A stretch of DNA of 64,000 nucleotides from Pyrocephalus nanus (taxonomy: Eukaryota; Chordata; Aves; Passeriformes; Tyrannidae), in the NCBI GenBank assembly GCA_038380795.1, contig CM076272.1, forward strand, positions 2,609,001 through 2,673,000, given 5' to 3'. A program made the translations under genes and the position numbers. Shown here piece after piece: positions 1 to 12,700 of this stretch; positions within the stretch are counted from its first letter, which is position 1, and the number at the start of each line of letters is the position of its first letter. The notes beneath the pieces are model-generated. The model was not told the DNA's origin, made no database searches, and worked only from the letters and a program-made list of their open reading frames with translations.

Positions 1-711
1 GTCAGGCAGTTTGCAAGTTAAATGAGAGTGGCCTTATTAAATCTGACTAAAGATCCATCCAGTCCCCTGCACTGTCTGGGGCAGTGGCATTCCTGCTGTT
101 CCCAGGGATGAGTAAGCACAGGACAAGCATATCAGAACGTTCCTGAGCGTGTCTGCTGATCAGACCTGCTGAGCTTCAAGTGGTACCCTGAATTAGAGAG
201 ATGAAAAATCAACTCAGGCTGGTTTGGTGTGTTTTCAGATCATCTGAAGACAATGGCTACATGATGATAGTAGTGGCTACACAGAAGTTTGAGGTCTGAA
301 GTTTGTTGGTTTTTTTTCTTTTAAAGAGTATGGCACGGAGATGGATTTTAGTCAGAGCCAGGGTCTGATTTCATGGTTAAGAGATCGTGAATTGTAACCC
401 ACTTGCTGTGTTTGTTGCCAATGTCACTGTCTCAGAATAGGATATCCCTTATCTGAATTTAAAGTTTCCACTCAGAACTTAATAGGAATTAATTGTGACA
501 TTCTATTTATCTTTACTTCATGCAGAAGTCTCTTCACTGTCATACTGCAGGAAAGCATTTTTGTGCATCTCACACTTTAACCTTCAGTCCTTGGCAGACC
601 TTGATAAGTGTAATTTCCATATTTACTGTTCCACTTTGAGAGTAGACTTGTGTTTTTGAAAGGAAGGAACCTGAGCAGAATTTATGCAGGAACTTTGTTG
701 TTGTGTTGCAG
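1..711 (+). other. UBE2Q2 intron (partial)
   Basis: AT-rich intronic sequence preceding the first visible exon. I see no exon, repeat family or RNA gene in it. Confidence 0.7.
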
Positions 712-768
712 AATGGAACAACAGAAGAAGTTACATCAGAGGAGGAGGAAGAAGAAGACATGGGTGAA
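712..768 (+). CDS. UBE2Q2: UBE2Q2 exon: acidic linker, part 1
   Basis: Acceptor ttgcag at 706-711, donor GTATGT at 769. Nineteen codons, phase 0 at both ends, reading [19 protein letters not shown]. The GAG/GAA run encodes six glutamates followed by Asp; the human protein has a longer glutamate run at this place. Confidence 0.95.
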
Positions 769-3700
769 GTATGTCTGTATATGAAATTGTCCTGTCTAGT
801 AGAATTGGGGCACTTTGCTCTGCAGTGACTGGATAATAATGAAGCCAAACAGTAAAATGTAACCTCCCTAGAGTTCAACAGAAAAGATAATTAAAAATGT
901 GGATGTTTGCCTGAATGTCAGCTTTCACCTCAACCACAAAACTAGTGAAATTTTCTTCTTAAACCTAGATCTCAGCTGTGAGGTACTTGGATACAGAGAA
1001 TGGGACATCTGTTTGTGCTTTAGTCAAACAATTCATAACATTGTGTGCCAAAGCAGTAAGTTTTTGCCTTGTTAACTCCTGTTTCATGTGAACTGGCTCT
1101 GATACAGTTGGAAGTGTCTCCCAAATTGAAGCAGACTGGCTGAGTAAATCAGTTTGCTGATTCATTAAACAGGTGAGCTAGTTTTTAACTCTGATACCTT
1201 GAAGGAAATGGAAGGACATCAAAAAACAGACACACTGAACTTTTTTGTCACTGTCTGGCAACACAGGGCTCCTTTTAATGAGCTTTTTAGTAAGAACTAC
1301 CCTTTGGTTTTACTTTTGCTACCTGGTAGAACAGCTCCAAGATGCTTGCTTTTTAAACCACTTTAAATAGCATTACTGTAGGAGAACTCTTCTGATGACC
1401 TCAGATTTAGGTTTTTAGTGAAGGTGTAGTAAGAATAAACAACTTTCTCTGACTAAAAGGTCTTCCTTTAGAAATGATCTAAAAGTTACCAAGTTCTGGA
1501 ATTAATTTAAAGCCATCTTTTTTACACCATATTTAGTCTGATCCAGACCACATTTGTTGGAGCCAGTGTTTCTGGAGAGGTGGTGGGAACACCTACACAC
1601 TTTTAGACTCTGTTTGGGTTACTCTGCACCAAAAAACATTGTCTGCTGTTATTTATAACTTGTCAGGTGTCTTTGTGTGGCAGTGATATCTTCAACTTGT
1701 CATCTAGTGCAAGTTCTAAATGGGAAAGCAGCTTATTCCTGGGGCTCTGTCATTGCCTTGAGAAACACAAACATTTTAAAGAACACTCAGCCCGTTGCAG
1801 CTGGAGGAAACAGCGTTGTCAAAGGCACCAGAGAGGTGTTTCTCACGATGTAGGACATCCCTGGGGTTGGGTTTCTGGCCAGGCTTTCCTGCCATGCAGA
1901 CAGGTGGTGTGTGAAGAGCAGCCCCAGGAGTGTCTGTGACAGTTGTGTCCCCAGAGCTTGCTGGGGTGGCTGCTGCAGTGCTTTCCTGGTGAGGTATTTA
2001 CATCCTTCCCCTCCTCTCCACAACTAACACTAGAGTCACTTCCAGGCAGTTCCTGAAGCTCAGAGTGCTCCTCTGCAATGGGACAACCCCAGCTCAGAGT
2101 CCGGAGCAGAGGATCTCTGTGTCTTGGTCTAGAATTCAGAACTGAAATGTTGGTGTGATCAAGAGTGTTTGACCACAGAATTTTGTCTTGTGTCCCAATT
2201 TCAAAATTCCTGCATCTGATCTTTAGCTGAAATGTTGAATAAAGCACACAAAGTTTTCTAATATTTAACTTTCTTGAGGGGCTGCTGTGGCCCTGCCAGA
2301 TATGTTAAGATTGTGTGCCAGAAGTGTAGTACAGACAGGATTCAAACTGGAAAAAGAGGCTGCTTTTAGAAACATCTTGGAGCCACCCTAACTTCAGGTA
2401 CTTTGGAATTCTCAAGCCCCACCTACTTTGATGGGCTAATTGTCTACAGTTCTGACATCATGCAGTGGTTTTATTGTGCTTGTTTCTGTTGTGAATTTGA
2501 GTTTTGTCTGTGTTGTGAGGGCTCCCTGCACTTCCAGTCAATACTGTTGGCTAAGAATGAAGTTAGAACAGAATAGAAATGGCATCCAACAATCACAAAC
2601 ACGTAGTGCTGTGCAGTGTGTGACTGGGTTTCATTGAAGAAAGAGCAGAGTGCAGTTATTTACAGTCAACTTTTCCTCTGTCCTGTAGGACATTGAAGAT
2701 CTGGATCACTATGATATGAAGGAGGAGGAACCAGTTGATGGGAAGAAGTCTGAGGATGAAGGCATCGAAAAAGAGAACCTTGCAATCTTAGAAAAAATCA
2801 GAAAAAATCAAAGGCAAGATCACTTAAATGTGAGTTAATGATTCCCTCCTAACTGCAATGGAATACTTTGCAATCCTTCTTTGTAATATTTCTGGCTCTA
2901 AAATAGAGATGGTTTTCAGCAAATGCTGCTATGAATGTACAAATAAACTGACCTGTAGGTAACTATTTAACTGCTTGTTTAATTTCCAGAGGTATCTGTT
3001 TGGTTGCTGTGAACAGCATCAGCAGGAAGCATGCTGTGAGCATGACTTCTGTGGCTGAGCCCTTATTAAAGTAAAAAAAAAAAAACAAAGCCATGTTTAA
3101 AACTGACTGCATTAAAAGTCATGGGACCCAGGAATTTGTGCCTTAAACATGTTTTATGCACACATTTATTTTTCAGTAATATCTGTGCCACATGGAAGTT
3201 ACTGAAGGGTGGTGGGTTATTTTGTTTGGGGTTTAGAAATGTTTTGTCACAAGTGCCAAGTTCCAGAGAAACTTGTGCTTCTCAAAAGTGCAGGTAGTGG
3301 AGAGTGCTGATGTCATACAACCTCAATTTTATTTAGCCTGGCTCCCAAAGAAATCAAAACTCTTGCTTTGTAGAAGCTTAAAATGTGTAAAGCAGGAAAT
3401 TCAGTGATTCTGTTCCTGATCTGCTTCAGCCAAAGGGTTTTAAAGTTTTTGTAAGTCACCTGTACAGAAAGAAGTGTGTCCAGACACAAGCTGTGCTATC
3501 TCTCATTAAGCCAGTAGCTGAAGATGTGAGCAGTAGTGAAGTGCAGGGGAGGGACCTGTAAATATTTATTTAGGAAAGGGTTGGCGTGTAAGGAACACCT
3601 GGATTTTGGTTCTAGTTCTTATACTTGATGATTTTTTCAGCAAGTATCTCCTAAAAAGCCTAAATTGCATTACAGAATTATATTAGATTCAAGAAAATTG

Positions 3701-6700
3701 ATGTTGCAAACCTCTTTTCATTTGTGGTGAGAACTACATAGGAAGTGCTTTTGCTGTATAGTCTGTTTTTGAGACTTGACTAACCATAAACACAGCAGTC
3801 CTTTACTGCCTTTGTTTAAACTTAAATGTTCACAGTTGGAGAAGATGCCTTTTGAATTTCTGTGTATTTCTGTGTTCATAGCTCAGATCCAGTGGTAAAG
3901 ACTCCTTAATTATTCAAGAAACTAAACACTCTTGCAGCCTGAAAGGCATGACCTGCTTTACCATCATCTAAAATTTGGTAGAACTGAAAGGAGGTTTTTG
4001 TGGTGTCAGCATTCTTCCTCTTAAAACTGCAGGTTTCCTTTTGCTATCTGTTCTTTCCAATTTGGCAAATATTGCCTTTCCTTTTGCCTTTTTTTTTTTT
4101 ATCCCCCCCCCCCTCCACGTTTAGTGGAGCTGAAACGAACGCTGCTGGTTTTCTGTTTGACAACAGCAGACTCAACTTACATAATAGCTGTTCCTCATGC
4201 CAAGATGCTCTCTGGTTGATGCTGGTGCATAAACAAGGTCAGCTGAGTGCAGGGAACAGGGCATTCAACTGCTGCTGAGGAACTCTGTGGTATTTTTGTG
4301 GGTCACCAGAAATAGCTGCGCCGCTGAAATCATTTCTCCGAGGGCTCGTGAGGGTTTACTCTGAAATGCTGTGGAACAGAAAACTCTTTAACTGTGCTAC
4401 TGACCTGGGAAAGGGCTCACCTGGGAGCACTTCAGTGGCCTTTTCTGATGCCAGAACGTGGGACTTGGAGCAGAAGGTGTTAACTGTGCCCTGAGAGGGC
4501 AGAATTTTGCTCAGTGTCCTCACACGCAGCAGAACTTCAATCTGCACAGCCCTCACGAGTGGCTTTCTGCAAGGACAGTGTGAGTGTCACAAACATCAGT
4601 GCAGTGGCTAAACACTCTGCTCATTACATACACACACCAGCAGCTTTTTTGGGATATGTTTCCCCAGCAGAGATGAGGAAAACAAAGCCGTGCTGCTGGT
4701 TGGGAGAGGGAATGGGAAGGCTGATGGGAGAAGGCTTTGCCTGGTGCCCAGAGGACTTGTCAGTCCCTTGATGTGTTCTTTGGCCCAGAGCCAGGGGTTG
4801 TGCTCTCTCCCCTTGCTGCAGTGCAGGCTGGAGTTATGGAAGGCTTTTCCTTAGGAAAGCAGTGCTTGCAGCCCCATCAGCATTTATTTCTAACAGGTTA
4901 AAGACATTTTACTGCTTCTCAAGACTCTTGTCAGGGGAGTTTTTAGAGTTTGTATTATACAAGTTAAGCATGTCTATCTACTAATTTTGTAAATGAGTTC
5001 TCTTCCTTGGCAGTGTCCCTAATCCCATTCTTCTTGCTGGCATCAGGAAATAAATTTGGCTTGTGGTACAGTTTGTAACTTGGAGCAAGAATTAATCCTC
5101 CTCTTAACATTGTAATAACTTTAAAGAACCACTTGCTTAGAGTTAAAAGAGGTCTTTGAACTGGAATCATTAACATCAAATATTTAACAACTTGCTGCTG
5201 CTTGCTTTTCAGAGGTCTCTCTCCACATAGTCATTTTAGAGATTAATCCCTTTCTTATTTAGATAATGCTATTAGCTTTTCCCATTTCATACTGAGGAGT
5301 TTATGCACTCTCCTTTAGAAGTCTCAGACGTCTCTACTTTTGTCATCAGATTTTATGAAGTCTGAGGTGTCATTTCTGTTTTCAGTGTAATCCTGGAAGT
5401 AAGTGTGAATCTACTGCTACTTCCAGGAATGGATCTACACTGCACAAATACTGAGAAAGCTCTGTGACAACAGAGCATCTTGTGTTCTTTAGCTCTCTTT
5501 GGGCCACTTGACATTTTATTTTGTCACCTTGGAGAAGTTTCCACGTTTTTGTTTTAGCCGGGGATTTTTGGTCTTGTGGCAAAATTATCTGCAATATTAA
5601 TATATTATAGATATTAATAAGGAAAACCACCCACCTCTGGAGGCCCAGTGCAGACAGAGCTGGGCAGTGGCAAGTGCTGGCCCAGCTGCTGCTCTGCTCA
5701 AGTGTCACATTTCTGATGGTGGCACGTCCTGAGAGGGAGGAGGTTGAGAACAGGACAGGCTTGTAGTGATGCATCTCATTAATACTATTTATGTCCCCCC
5801 GTCCCTTGGCTGTGGGAATTCCTGCCCCAGGTATTTCTGGTACTTGCAGCTCACAGCACTTGTCCACAGAGATGTTTCCCCCCTGCAGCAGGGATTTCTC
5901 CAGCTTACCTGCTCGTTCTTCTGGAGAACCACAAATATGAGGATGATCAAGTGAGACTTTTTGGGCCTGTTTGATTACTTAGTAGGAAAAAAAAAAAAAA
6001 AAATCACTTGAGTCTTGTCTGGCAGCTCTGTTAACTAATTCAGATGAAATGGCATCAGCCCCACGTGACAGATACCTGTCAGATCCCATGATTGACCGCT
6101 TGTTTCCAAGGCAGTTGCAACTATAAATCTTCATCTCCCAAGTGGAGAAACGGTAACTTGATCTCCCTTAGAGTGTCAAGTCCCATTTTTCCAGGAGGAT
6201 ACTCTGTTATTTATATCTGAATTCAGTCTTGGGAATTACAACTTGTATATAGGGAGTTACTGAACGAGTTTTTAATTTCAGTGCTGTTACAGCCAAAACT
6301 TGGCCTGGCTGCTCTATATCATGCAGTGATATGATGCAAGTAGTACTTTCTTCTCAACTTTACCAGTAGCTATAAAAACCCACAAATGACACCAGAATGA
6401 AGGTGTGTTTTTCAGAGCAGTGGTGTTTGGTGTTACCATGAGTTATGTTCCTCTTGCAGCTTCCTCCAAGTTACTCAGCAGTAGTTCAGAGCAGGTAAAA
6501 TAAAGCTCCTGTGCTAAACTGCTGAGGTTAAGATTGCTATCTTCTTTCTCCTAATTGTAAATTGCTGGTTTGCAGTCTATGGATTCTTTGGAGGAGCAAC
6601 TGTAACTATATTTAATACTGCTGTGTAGAGAGTGAGCAGCCCAACTAGAAACTCCTGGGGAAAAAAGGGTGAAAACACAATTATAGGCCAGGTCTACTGA

Positions 6701-9700
6701 GGCTACTTAGATTAAAACTAATTTTATTGTTATTACCACTGCATTTTATCAGCAGTTGTAATGGCAGTCAGGATATGTGGATGTGCTTAAGTTTTGGATT
6801 TTCAGTGTCTACAGTGGAGAAGTCATTCACATTTTCATATGCCAAGGTGAGCTTCCAGAGTGATGTATAGAAATTCATTAGTTTAATTGGATGGAAATAA
6901 AGATGCAGTGAGCAAACTGGTTTTCCACAGGATGGTTTTGACCATCTAACATGTTTTTAAATTGCCTGTGTACAGAGGTTGAAAATAGCGGGCATAAATA
7001 GTAGGAATATGCTAATAATGTATATAAACAAGCTTTTCCCATAAAATTTCATATACTTGGAATCCCTTCATCTACTCTACAGAGAAGGGCTTCAGTAAAC
7101 TGAGAAATGACTTGTCTGGTGCCCTGTCTTTATGTAGCTTTTGTTGAATCACATAGAAGGAGTTGCCTGCTCTTTGCATGTTGAATTCCAAAGTTCACTT
7201 TTCATACTGGCCCGTTAAGAAAAAACTAGTGGAATTTCAGTAATCTGCATAATTCTATCCAGTGGCATATGGAAATAAATAGGCTTAAAAGAATAGTCTG
7301 CAGATTCTAATGAGCAGCTAAGCATGTTCTGTGATGTTACTGGACAGGGAAGACAGGAGTCTGTTAATAATTAAATATCAGTAAGTGATAATTTGGTTCT
7401 ACAATTAAGACCTTGTGGAATATAAAACATCACTGATGACTTCAGGCAGATAGGGATGATGGGATAGGTATTAGACAAGGGTCACAGCTGTTTCATATTC
7501 CTCTAGAAATAATTCTCTGACACTTGTCTAAAAAATATCTGTTTGTAGGTTGTTTGCTGGTGAAAGCTCAAGTGTCACAGTGCTGGGGCTTGGGGTGACA
7601 CCTGACTTACCTCATTTGGAGTCCTCATTCCTTTTCTGTATTTTATATTATGTATTGCTAACTTTTCTCTCTTTGCTTTTGAAAAATCTTGAACCTAAAA
7701 TGATATTTCAGGTGGAATATATAGCAGAGAAATGAGGGGATGTCTAAGGTTTAGTATCAGAATCCATTCTGTTGGCTTTGGCACTGGATTTGAGAGAATC
7801 ATTTGGGTACTTCTGATGGTCATGTTATTCAAAATAAGCACTTCAGCTTTAAAGTCAGGGCAGAACCTTTTCCTAATACAAAGCCCAGAAGATTTGAGGC
7901 AAAATTGAATCCCAGGATCATGGGAATGTGAGCGCTGGTGACATGTGCAGGACACATCCAGTGCAGCAGCAGCTCCTGGGAGGAGACATCAGCTCCTGGG
8001 TAACTGCTGTGTTCATTATTTTGTCAATAGCTGGTGGATTTTAGAGCCCATCATATATTTTATATGCATGCCACTAAAAGTTGGTCTCCTTTTCTCTTTT
8101 ATCCTATATTTTTCTTTCCCTTTAGCACTGAAATCTCAGGTTCAGAAACTGTGGGCTAAGTTTTCTAGCACTTCGAGCTGCTGAGTGTGCAGAACTGAGC
8201 TCTGGAAGAAAAGACATTTCTGCCCTGTGACAAATCACAGAAAATATTTGATATTTTGAGGTTCACTTGCCTTAGTCTTCCTCTGTGGAGGTGTTGATTT
8301 TTTTCATCTGTTGCAAATGAACGTTGCTTTTGTTCACATTTTCCAAATGTACTGGCTGGTCTTGCTTCTCTGGTGCATAAAAGCAGAAGGTAAATTGAAA
8401 TATTTTGCTGTTAGAAATGTACTGTGGATCCATCTTGGAAATCAAAATGCCAGAGAGATTTACAGGAGTACCTGTGGTACCTTGGTTACAAGTTTGTATC
8501 ACCTACACCACGTTGCAGTTTATATTAATGTGCTGCTTTAGAGGGAGTGCCTTTTTTCTTCTGAGTAGTCTTTGCTCACTAGAATATTTAACTTTTCAAA
8601 AAACTAGTTCCCACGCAGAAATTAATATATTGTTAATACCTTGTAGTTAGTGTAACTTTGTATGTAAATAAAGCTGTTTGCAAATATGACTTTTCACTTA
8701 TTTGGAGTCTTTTTTGTTTGTTTGTTTGTTTCAGGGTGCAGTCTCTGGGTCAGTTCAGGCTTCAGATCGACTTATGAAAGAACTCAGGGATATATATAGA
8801 TCACAGAGTTATAAAACAGGTAAAATGCCTCAGATTGCCCTTCTTGAAAACACTTTAAAAGAATTCTCTTGGCAAATACTTCTGCTAATCCTTCTGTGTT
8901 CTGTTGTCCTGTACCTGTGTGTGTCTGTGTGTGCACATATATACAGATACCTAGATATATTATATATAATCTCATTACATAAAGTAGTACATTTGTGTTA
9001 CACTTGGTTACACTGCTGTTACTTTTATTATTTTGTGGTGGTATTAATCTGATCCTAAGCTCCCTGTATTCCTTGGAGTAATTATACAAATGACAGTAGA
9101 AAACAGGCTTGCATTTTAAATTTGTTTGGACAATGAACACTGAGTATTTTTGGGGGGGTGGGTGGCTGTTCCATTCGTTCCCTGTGGGGCCTGTTTCTAA
9201 ACCAGCTTAGCAAAGGAATCAGCATATTGAATTGTCTGAGTGCTACCATGCAAGGAGGAGAAATTACATAGATTTGGGGCAAGATTTATTCCTTTAGGCC
9301 TGCCAAAATGCCCCATTAGAGAGTCAATCTAAACTTTGCTCATCTGTCTCTTACTTTTCTGAACTTCTCCCCAGATTTATTTCTAGTGGACTTAAACCTC
9401 CCTTGGCAACAGCATTTCAATCTTGTGCAAAAGGACAGAGGTGAAGAGGCTCCTGCTTTGATTTGTCATGTTTAACACTTAGTAAATGGTTTTATGTGCT
9501 GACATACCTGCCTCAAGCATAAATTTGAGTAGGTAACCCAGTGCAGCTGGTGTTGGTCTAACATGGCCCACTTCTTTAGGGTTTGTTGCAGCTGAGTGCT
9601 CGCCAGGGTGCCCTCATCACCTCATCTGGGTCTAGGGAAGAGCCCAGAAATAGATCTGTACTAAGTCATGAGGGATCCTTTCCTGCCCATGGATGTTCTT

Positions 9701-12700
9701 CAGGGTTTGCTTTTGTGATGAGAACTCAGGTTGGCTGTCACAAACCTGCCTGCCTGGAAAGGCTGCTGTGTGGTGTTTTGACACGAGGTGGGAGCAGGAG
9801 CCCCTGCAGGACGTGTGGTGTCAGGGGAGGATTTAGGCTGTTTATTAATGCTATTTCTTGGCCTTAGGTTAATAACAACTCTTAACTGGTTGCACAAGAC
9901 TGAATGGTGAGGAAAAGCAAATCTTGCTGAAGTGTAGAGAAAGCTGAGGTTGTGGAGTGTGAGTGCAGTAATTTATTGTAGCTTGGTGACCTGGGACTGT
10001 GTGAGGGGACTGCCACTGGCTGCCTCCTTCATCTCTAAAGCGTGTGGGTGAACTAGAGTGTCAGGTGGAGGCTGGCACTATAAAGCTGATGGCAATCCTG
10101 CTTTGAAACACTGTTCTACTGACACATTTACTAAATTTTGCCGGTACATGGTGCTGTTTGTTATAAAACTTGCCTACATTTGTTCCTTACGGCTTCGCTT
10201 TGTCTTTGACCTCGAGCGAATTTAAGTATGGGTTCTTTGCACAAAACTCCTGGTTTTATAACCTAGTTCTGCCTTTTTTGAGGTAACTGTCACCACGTGT
10301 GCAGGGTCTGGTAGGTAACTGGCTTTTTTTAAATGTCAGTTTTGTTCTGACTACTTGTTCCATGGACCATTTTTTCCCTTAATTTAATTTCTTCCTATTA
10401 ACACACCAAAGAACCATTGTGATACTTAAAGGTTCTGGTAACTGTTGCAAGGAAATTTAACACTGTGTTCATTTTTTGTAACACAAGCCAGCAAGTCTTA
10501 AGACTGATTTTTACTTGGGAAAGGATCACTTTACCTGGTCTGTGTGAGGTTATGTGTTTTTAGGACTGACAGTAAGATAACAGTGGGAGTTCTGAGGGGA
10601 ATAATACTTGTAATAATAGTCCTTTACGTTTTTTATTTTCTGTTAAAATATTTTATGAAAAAATAGTATTAAAAGACACAGTGAGGTCCTCAACAGTAGA
10701 AGTGTATTGGGGGTAGTATCCATTTTAGAACTCAAGTTCCTTTATCAATTGATATAATATTTGGGAGTTCAGGCAAAGGATGACAAGCTGGCTCTCAACA
10801 GCAAAGCTGCTTATGTACCTGGGCAGTCCAGGTGAGCAACTGCCCTTAAAGAATCTGAAAATAACGTTCATATGAGCAAACAGGAGCAAAAAGCACTCCA
10901 GCAAATTCATTTTGCTATGAATTAGACAGTGCCATTAACCTGTTTAGGTAATGGGAGTCACAAGTCCTGCCAAGTTCCAAATATGAAGTTGGAGATTCAC
11001 GGAGATCTTTATGTTAATTGAGGGATCAGGAAAGAAAGGGGAAGAACAAATAATTTCAAGATATCAAACAAAATCCTTTCATATCTTTTAGCAGCTGTGT
11101 TGTTCATTTATAGTGACATCAACTCACTGCTTTTATTCAAAGACTGTTTGGGAGTTACTTCTGGATGTAGTTAAGGTGTCATAAGTCATGCCTCTGTTTT
11201 GGAGTGAATTGTTTTTCTTCTTACCTTTTCATTTCTTAACTTTTTGCATGCATGGTTCTGTGTGCTTGTTTTTACTTGATCACCTCTAGAGAGGGCCTCA
11301 GAGGAATAAAACAAACTCTTTAAGCATGGGGAAGGTGAATGTTTGAGAGGAACTTACCTTGATTCCTTTCCTACCTTAAGGACCCCTCGGAAGCTGATAT
11401 TAATCAAATAAATTCTTCTTGACAGAAACTTTTTTCCTCAAACTGTCAAAATTAAGAAAAAAAGCATATGAGCTGCTTCCAAAAATAACACCTCTTGATT
11501 ATTAAGAAAACCCCAAACAACCCAAACCCCTCATAGTGTTGTTAAGAAGCTTCTGTCTGAAGCTGTTGAAGTTCTCTTGGGATCTTCTGTCGCTTAGGAC
11601 GGTGTCAGGATCCTCACTGTAATTTGTTCCACTGTCTGCAACAAGTGTTTTGTACCTGTGCTGCTGCCAAAGCTGGAATACTGAGAGGCTGCTGCTTCCA
11701 GTCTTTGCTCCCACTTGGATGCAGGTGGAAGAAAAGATTCTGGATACATCAGTGGGGTAGATTCATCATTAATGGGAGTTGACAGTGAGCAGAGTTCTGA
11801 GTGTCAGCTCTTTCGTTGTTACATCAGAGCAGTACAAATTGAAATTCTTATAACTCCTGACTTCCACTTGCACGAAGGTCAATCAGAAAATAGTGTCCTT
11901 GGATCTGGGGAATTGGAAAAAGGCCTTAATAGCTCCTTCAGTTCATGCTGGAACAGAAATGTCGTGTCTCTGAACCAGCTGCTGATTTAAAAGGGACATG
12001 GAGAGGACACCGAGTGAGTGTTGAGGCTTATGTTGTATTTCTAGACATAATAAACTTTGCAGGAATGCTCTTGGCTGTGCTACTTTGTGCACTCAGGAAG
12101 GAGAAACAGGCATGGGTTCTGTACCTTGTTCACTGAGTTTTGAAATGCTTTAGAAATAAAAGTGTCTGGCCAGTTTGAAATGTCCTCTGTACTCCAAGCA
12201 CCTTCTGCTTCTCAGTTTCAACTGCAAGATTATCTGTGTTCTAGAATAATAACACTCAGAAATAGGTACTGCCATTCCTTGGAGAGAATGTGCTGACTGC
12301 ACTGTGATTTCAGAAATCCTTGGCAGGTTCCTGATTTGCATATGTGTTCCAAATAATTACAGCAGCAGGAGAGATGCTGGTAAATGTTAGGCCAGGTAAC
12401 AGGTTAATCCTAATGGTTTAGTGTATGTACATAAATAGTCTGTGAGGGATAAGATCAGACTTTTGACCATGGCTGATACTCTGTTCTAAATCTTGTCTGA
12501 TGGGTAAAGATTTATTGTTTGTGAATTTATGCAGAGAGAAAGCTGGAATATACAAGAATTTTTTTTCTAGAAGTGAAAAGACTTTTTTTTTTCTTTTGTA
12601 GTTGCTCAGAAATGCTTCTGCTACTTGTAGTAGAGGAAGAAAATGCTGCAGTGTCAGTATGACACCCATTGCTTATATCAATTGACAGTATTTGTACTTA

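Noticed and set aside
8702..9052. 116-residue ORF with hydrophobic C-terminus
   Set aside because: It is a UBE2Q2 exon read through its donor into the intron; the hydrophobic part is intronic TG/TA-rich sequence.
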